8,736 bases of DNA from SIG607 sp045537575 (GTDB lineage: Bacteria; Bacillota; Clostridia; Oscillospirales; Acutalibacteraceae). Location of the stretch: the NCBI GenBank assembly GCA_045537575.1, contig JAZSPU010000025.1:1-8736 (forward strand), written 5' to 3'. Below, one piece after another: positions 5,422-8,736 of this stretch (positions within the stretch are counted from its first letter, which is position 1; the number at the start of each line of letters is the position of its first letter). The notes beneath the pieces were generated by a model, which was not told where the DNA came from, made no database searches, and saw only the letters and a program-made list of their open reading frames with translations. The position numbers and the translations under genes were made by a program.

Positions 5422-5976
5422 ATGGCTCTGTATTATTTAATATCACAGTTACCGTCTTTAGACGGACTGGGTGACAATATGCCGCTTCCCATTACCGAAG
5501 AGCGTTTTTGTGAGCTGTGCCGAGAGCATTTAGGAGAAAATCAGCTGAGTGACTTTGAAAAGATTTCCCTTGCTCCGTCAAAAAATTGTGAAAAAACAGG
5601 TTCGGCTTTAATAGATGCGTGGAATGAGGGCGAACGTAATTTGCGATTGGCACTTGCTAAAATAAGAGCAGAAAAACTAGGTAAGAAAATTGATTTTCAA
5701 AATAGCGCCTTGCCTACGGAGTTTGTAAAAATTGCAAATACGGCAACAGAAATTAATAGTCCTATGGGGGCTGAACGGTATCTTTTAGAATACCGACTTA
5801 AATTTCTGGAAGCCTTAAGGCCAATTGATAGTTTTTCTTGTGATTATATCTATTATTTTTATATTAAATTAAAACTGACTTTGCGGATGAGAGGGTTCAA
5901 TAAAGAACTTGGCGAAGCCGCATATAGAAATATTTACGACTCCATTTTAAATGGAGAAAGGGTGGAGGCTATATAA
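5422..5976 (+). CDS. DUF2764-like V-ATPase operon protein, candidate C-subunit equivalent
   Basis: A 184-residue soluble protein without signal or membrane segments. It opens MALYYLISQLPSLDG, the Y-Y-L-x-x-x-L-P-x-L start characteristic of DUF2764 (PF10962) proteins. It continues with a mainly helical body: WNEGERNLRLALAKIRAEKL (about residues 69-88), then PMGAERYLLEYRLKFLEALRP and a Y-x-x-Y-F-Y-I-K-L-K-L segment ending near LRMRGF. Genes of this family sit between subunits E and A in the divergent V-ATPase operons of Bacteroidetes and spirochaetes, the position seen here. Classical operons carry the C (d-type) central-stalk adaptor in this region, so a C-like adaptor role is a reasonable inference, not shown. 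It lies two bases after subunit E and overlaps subunit A by one base (TAATG), so all three are probably translated together. AAAGAGGCGG at 5405-5414, within the end of the E gene, is its ribosome-binding site. Confidence 0.75.
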   Translation: MALYYLISQLPSLDGLGDNMPLPITEERFCELCREHLGENQLSDFEKISLAPSKNCEKTGSALIDAWNEGERNLRLALAKIRAEKLGKKIDFQNSALPTEFVKIANTATEINSPMGAERYLLEYRLKFLEALRPIDSFSCDYIYYFYIKLKLTLRMRGFNKELGEAAYRNIYDSILNGERVEAI

Positions 5977-7745
5977 TGACTCAAAGTAGAGGAAAGGTAG
6001 TAAGCATTAACGGAAACCTTGTATCTGTTCAGTTTGAAGGACAGGTTTCTATGAATGAAATTTGCTATGTTTTAGTAGATGGTACTAAACTTAAAAGTGA
6101 AGTTATCAGAATAAAAGGAAATATTGCTCAGGTTCAAGTTTATGAAATGACAGGCGGTATTAAATGCTCTGACGAGGTTGAATTTACAGGCGAAATGCTG
6201 TCGGCAGACCTAGGCCCCGGTCTATTAGGTCAGATTTATGACGGCCTTCAAAATCCGCTACCCATTTTGGCTGAGCAGGCAGGATGGTTTTTGGAGCGTG
6301 GCGTGTATGCCGACGGTCTTGATATGGACAAAAAGTGGGAGTTTACTCCTACAGCCAAAATAGGCGATACACTCAGAGCAGGTGAATATTTCGGAACCGT
6401 TCCCGAAGGCCCCTTTACCCATAAGATTTTTATTCCCTTTAATTTGCTTGGAGTATATACTCTTAAATCTATTAAAGAGAAGGGCGAATACGACCTTAAA
6501 GAAACGGTTGCGGTTATAACTGATGAACGCGGCAAAGATATTCCCCTTACAATGACTTTTAAGTGGCCCGTTAAACGCGCTATAAACTGCTACAGCGAAA
6601 GACTTGCTCCCGTTCAGACAATGGAAACAAAGGTGCGTCTTATTGACTCCTTTTTTCCTGTAGCTAAGGGCGGAACCTATTGTACCCCCGGTCCCTTCGG
6701 CGCAGGTAAAACGGTACTGCAGCATACAACCTCTAAATATGCAGACGTTGATATAGTTATAATTGCGGCTTGCGGCGAACGTGCAGGTGAGGTTGTTGAA
6801 ACCATTACCGAGTTCCCCGAGCTTGTTGACCCCAAAACAGGACGTTCGCTTATGGAACGCACCATAATTATTTGTAATACCTCTTCAATGCCCGTTGCTT
6901 CCCGTGAAGCCTCTGTTTATACTTCGGTAACCCTTGCTGAATATTATCGTCAGATGGGACTTAACGTTCTGCTTCTTGCCGACTCCACATCCCGTTGGGC
7001 TCAGGCGCTTCGTGAAATGTCGGGACGTCTTGAAGAAATCCCCGGTGAAGAAGCTTTCCCTGCATATCTTGAATCCTATATTGCGGCATTCTATGAAAGA
7101 GCAGGCTACGTTCGTCTTCCCGACGGAAGCACAGGCTCGGTTACCATAGGCGGTACAGTATCTCCTGCAGGCGGTAACTTTGAAGAACCTGTAACTCAGG
7201 CAACTCTAAAGGTTGTAGGCGCTTTCCACGGTCTTTCCCGTGAACGCAGTGACGCAAGAAAATATCCCGCTATTGACCCTCTTATTTCTTGGTCGAAATA
7301 TAAATGTGTTATAGATAGCAAAAAATCAGAGTTCTGCAAGAAAATTCTTGTCAGCGGTGATGAAATCGGTTCTATGATGAAGGTTATCGGTGAAGAAGGT
7401 ACCACCATTGCCGACTACGTTACCTATCTTAAAGAGGAAATGCTAGATGCTGTTTATCTGCAGCAAAACTCCTTTGATCCGGTTGATGCTAACTGTGATA
7501 CTTCCCGTCAGCGTTACGTTACCGACAAGCTTATATACGTTTTAGGAAGTGACTATGCTTTAACAAGCAAGGACGAAGCCCGAAATTTCTTTAACCGTAT
7601 GAGACAGAGATTTATCGACTGGAACTACGCTGAATTTATGAGTAATGAATTTAAAAAGATTGAATTGGAAATTGACGCGCTTTACCGAGAAGGTTGCGGA
7701 ATGATAAGTAATGAAGCTGAGCTTTTACTAAAGGACGGTGACTAA
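5976..7745 (+). CDS. ntpA: V/A-type ATP synthase subunit A (catalytic)
   Basis: A 589-residue catalytic subunit, full length. An N-terminal beta-barrel (about 1-70) begins GKVVSINGNLVSVQF. Next comes the bulge domain unique to A subunits (about 110-190, absent from F-type beta), then the nucleotide-binding domain with P-loop GPFGAGKT (239-246, Lys245) and CGERAGE (266-272; Glu268 is the expected catalytic residue and Arg269 contacts phosphate). Walker B LNVLLLADSTSRW (329-341) and SGRLEEIPGEEAFPAYL (349 onward) follow. The long, nearly invariant stretch covering GSVTIGGTVSPAGGNFEEPV and GAFHGLSRERSDARKYPAIDP is of the Bacteroidetes/spirochaete V-ATPase type. A helical C-terminal domain completes it. 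With subunit B it forms the cytoplasmic A3B3 head that couples ATP turnover to ion movement. The ATG overlaps the previous stop by one base, with GGTGGAGG (5961-5968) as ribosome-binding site. Confidence 0.97.
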   Translation: MTQSRGKVVSINGNLVSVQFEGQVSMNEICYVLVDGTKLKSEVIRIKGNIAQVQVYEMTGGIKCSDEVEFTGEMLSADLGPGLLGQIYDGLQNPLPILAEQAGWFLERGVYADGLDMDKKWEFTPTAKIGDTLRAGEYFGTVPEGPFTHKIFIPFNLLGVYTLKSIKEKGEYDLKETVAVITDERGKDIPLTMTFKWPVKRAINCYSERLAPVQTMETKVRLIDSFFPVAKGGTYCTPGPFGAGKTVLQHTTSKYADVDIVIIAACGERAGEVVETITEFPELVDPKTGRSLMERTIIICNTSSMPVASREASVYTSVTLAEYYRQMGLNVLLLADSTSRWAQALREMSGRLEEIPGEEAFPAYLESYIAAFYERAGYVRLPDGSTGSVTIGGTVSPAGGNFEEPVTQATLKVVGAFHGLSRERSDARKYPAIDPLISWSKYKCVIDSKKSEFCKKILVSGDEIGSMMKVIGEEGTTIADYVTYLKEEMLDAVYLQQNSFDPVDANCDTSRQRYVTDKLIYVLGSDYALTSKDEARNFFNRMRQRFIDWNYAEFMSNEFKKIELEIDALYREGCGMISNEAELLLKDGD

Positions 7746-7747
7746 GA

Positions 7748-8736
7748 ATGAATAAAGTTTTTAACCGAATTGAATCAATTGTCGGAAACGTAATTACCGT
7801 TAAAGCAGATGGAGTTCGTTATAATGAACTTGCTGTGATAAATACTCGCTTTGGTAAATCATTGGCTCAGGTTAATAAAATCGACGGCGATACTGTATCC
7901 CTTCAGGTTTTTGCAGGCGGTAAGGGTGTTGCAACAAATGACGAAGTGCGCTTCTTAGGTCACGAAATGAGAGTTTCCTTTAGTGAGGACCTGATGGGAC
8001 GAATATTTAACGGCTCGGGTGAGCCCAGAGATAAGGGCCCTGCACTGACTGAAAATATGAAAACTATAGGCGGCCCCTCGGTTAATCCTACCAAACGTAT
8101 TCTTGCTAACCGAATGATGAGAACCAATATTCCAATGATTGATATGTTCAATACTTTGGTTGTTTCCCAAAAGCTTCCTATTTTCTCTATTTCGGGTGAG
8201 CCGTATAATCAACTCCTTGCCCGTATTGCTATGCAGGCACAGGCAGACGTTATAGTGCTTGGCGGTATGGGCCTTAAGTATGACGATTTTCTCTACTTCA
8301 AGGACGAGCTGTCCAAGGGCGGCGCACTCAGCAAAACGGTTATGTTTATCCACACCGCATCCGACCCCACGGTCGAATGTATGATGATACCCGATATGGT
8401 GCTTGCGGTGGCAGAGCAGTTTGCTTTGCAGAATAAGGACGTATTGGTGCTCCTTACCGATATGACCAACTTTGCGGACGCTATGAAGGAGATCGCGATA
8501 ACGCAGGAGCAGGTGCCCTCTAACCGAGGCTACCCCGGAGATCTTTATTCACAGCTTGCCGCCCGTTATGAAAAGGCGGTAGACTTTGCCGATTCAGGCT
8601 CGGTTACAGTACTTGCAGTTACAACTATGCCCGGCGATGACGTAACCCACCCTGTTCCTGATAATACAGGCTATATTACCGAAGGTCAGTATTATCTTAA
8701 AGGCGGTCGTATTGAGCCTTTCGGTTCTCTTTCCAG
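7748..8736 (+). CDS. ntpB: V/A-type ATP synthase subunit B (regulatory), 3' end cut by window
   Basis: An open frame from the ATG at 7748 (two bases after the subunit A stop) runs off the right edge after 329 complete codons; a full B subunit is usually about 430-470 residues. It begins MNKVFNRIESIVGNVITVKA (N-terminal barrel). It has FSEDLMGRIFNGSGEPRDKG, then SGEPYNQLLARIA from residue 149 where catalytic subunits have a P-loop; the Gly-Lys-Thr is absent, as expected for the non-catalytic subunit. LLTDMTNFADAMKE (235 onward) and a segment reading VTTMPGDDVTHPVPDNTGY follow. EQVPSNRGYPGDLYSQLA replaces the classical E-x-P-G-R-R-G-Y-P-G, a mark of the divergent Bacteroidetes/spirochaete lineage. 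The window ends at FGSLS, just before the conserved arginine that follows in homologues. B alternates with A in the head ring. Codon use between about 8280 and 8545 is visibly richer in G/C third positions than on either side. Confidence 0.95.
   Translation, partial: MNKVFNRIESIVGNVITVKADGVRYNELAVINTRFGKSLAQVNKIDGDTVSLQVFAGGKGVATNDEVRFLGHEMRVSFSEDLMGRIFNGSGEPRDKGPALTENMKTIGGPSVNPTKRILANRMMRTNIPMIDMFNTLVVSQKLPIFSISGEPYNQLLARIAMQAQADVIVLGGMGLKYDDFLYFKDELSKGGALSKTVMFIHTASDPTVECMMIPDMVLAVAEQFALQNKDVLVLLTDMTNFADAMKEIAITQEQVPSNRGYPGDLYSQLAARYEKAVDFADSGSVTVLAVTTMPGDDVTHPVPDNTGYITEGQYYLKGGRIEPFGSLS

Noticed and set aside
6248..6725. Two minus-strand frames opposite subunit A
   Set aside because: They lie antisense to a highly conserved catalytic gene, with no start signals or recognisable protein features.
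7955..8353. 132-codon minus-strand frame opposite subunit B
   Set aside because: It is antisense to a strongly conserved gene and has no family resemblance.

Overview
The window is AT-rich and gene-dense, with every credible gene on the + strand. Shine-Dalgarno sites are strong, promoters are sigma-A-like with TGn-extended -10 boxes, and terminators are classic stem-plus-U. The proteins look like those of a low-GC anaerobic Clostridia-type Firmicute (Oscillospiraceae-like, probably gut-associated). That assignment rests on gene style and repeat type, not on a marker gene.

Layout. Bases 1-160 hold an array of tiny hairpins that probably continues beyond the left edge. Its last hairpin runs into the promoter of a small two-helix membrane protein of YcxB type (204-755). 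Next is a cytoplasmic Asp-box beta-propeller related to sialidases (859-1962), closed by an intrinsic terminator (1981-2014). A two-gene ABC transporter follows, an ATPase (2097-3011) overlapping an ABC-2-type permease (3011-3844), with its own promoter. A degenerate MITE-like inverted-repeat element (3858-4076) and a strong terminator (4114-4147) separate it from a single lipoprotein gene (4202-4711). The rest of the window is the start of a V/A-type ATPase operon: subunit E (4811-5419), a DUF2764-like protein (5422-5976), catalytic subunit A (5976-7745) and subunit B (7748 to beyond the right edge).

How the genes work together. The only multi-gene machine is the rotary ATPase. Its order E, DUF2764-like, A, B and the sequence style of A and B match the divergent V-ATPase lineage known from Bacteroidetes and spirochaetes, not the classical Enterococcus ntp operon. 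The DUF2764-like gene sits where the central-stalk C subunit would be expected. The ion-pumping subunits (I, K) and D are presumably just past the window, so the transported ion (Na+ or H+) cannot be read here. The ABC pair is probably an exporter or a self-protection pump of unknown substrate.

The most interesting non-coding observations are: (i) mini-hairpins whose 3' arm supplies the -35 box of two separate promoters; (ii) three single genes sharing a compact module in which the Shine-Dalgarno begins 6-7 bases after the -10 box, predicting leaders of only about 12-16 bases; (iii) the MITE-like element lying between the ABC operon and its terminator. I see no CRISPR array, defence island, transposase, tRNA or rRNA.
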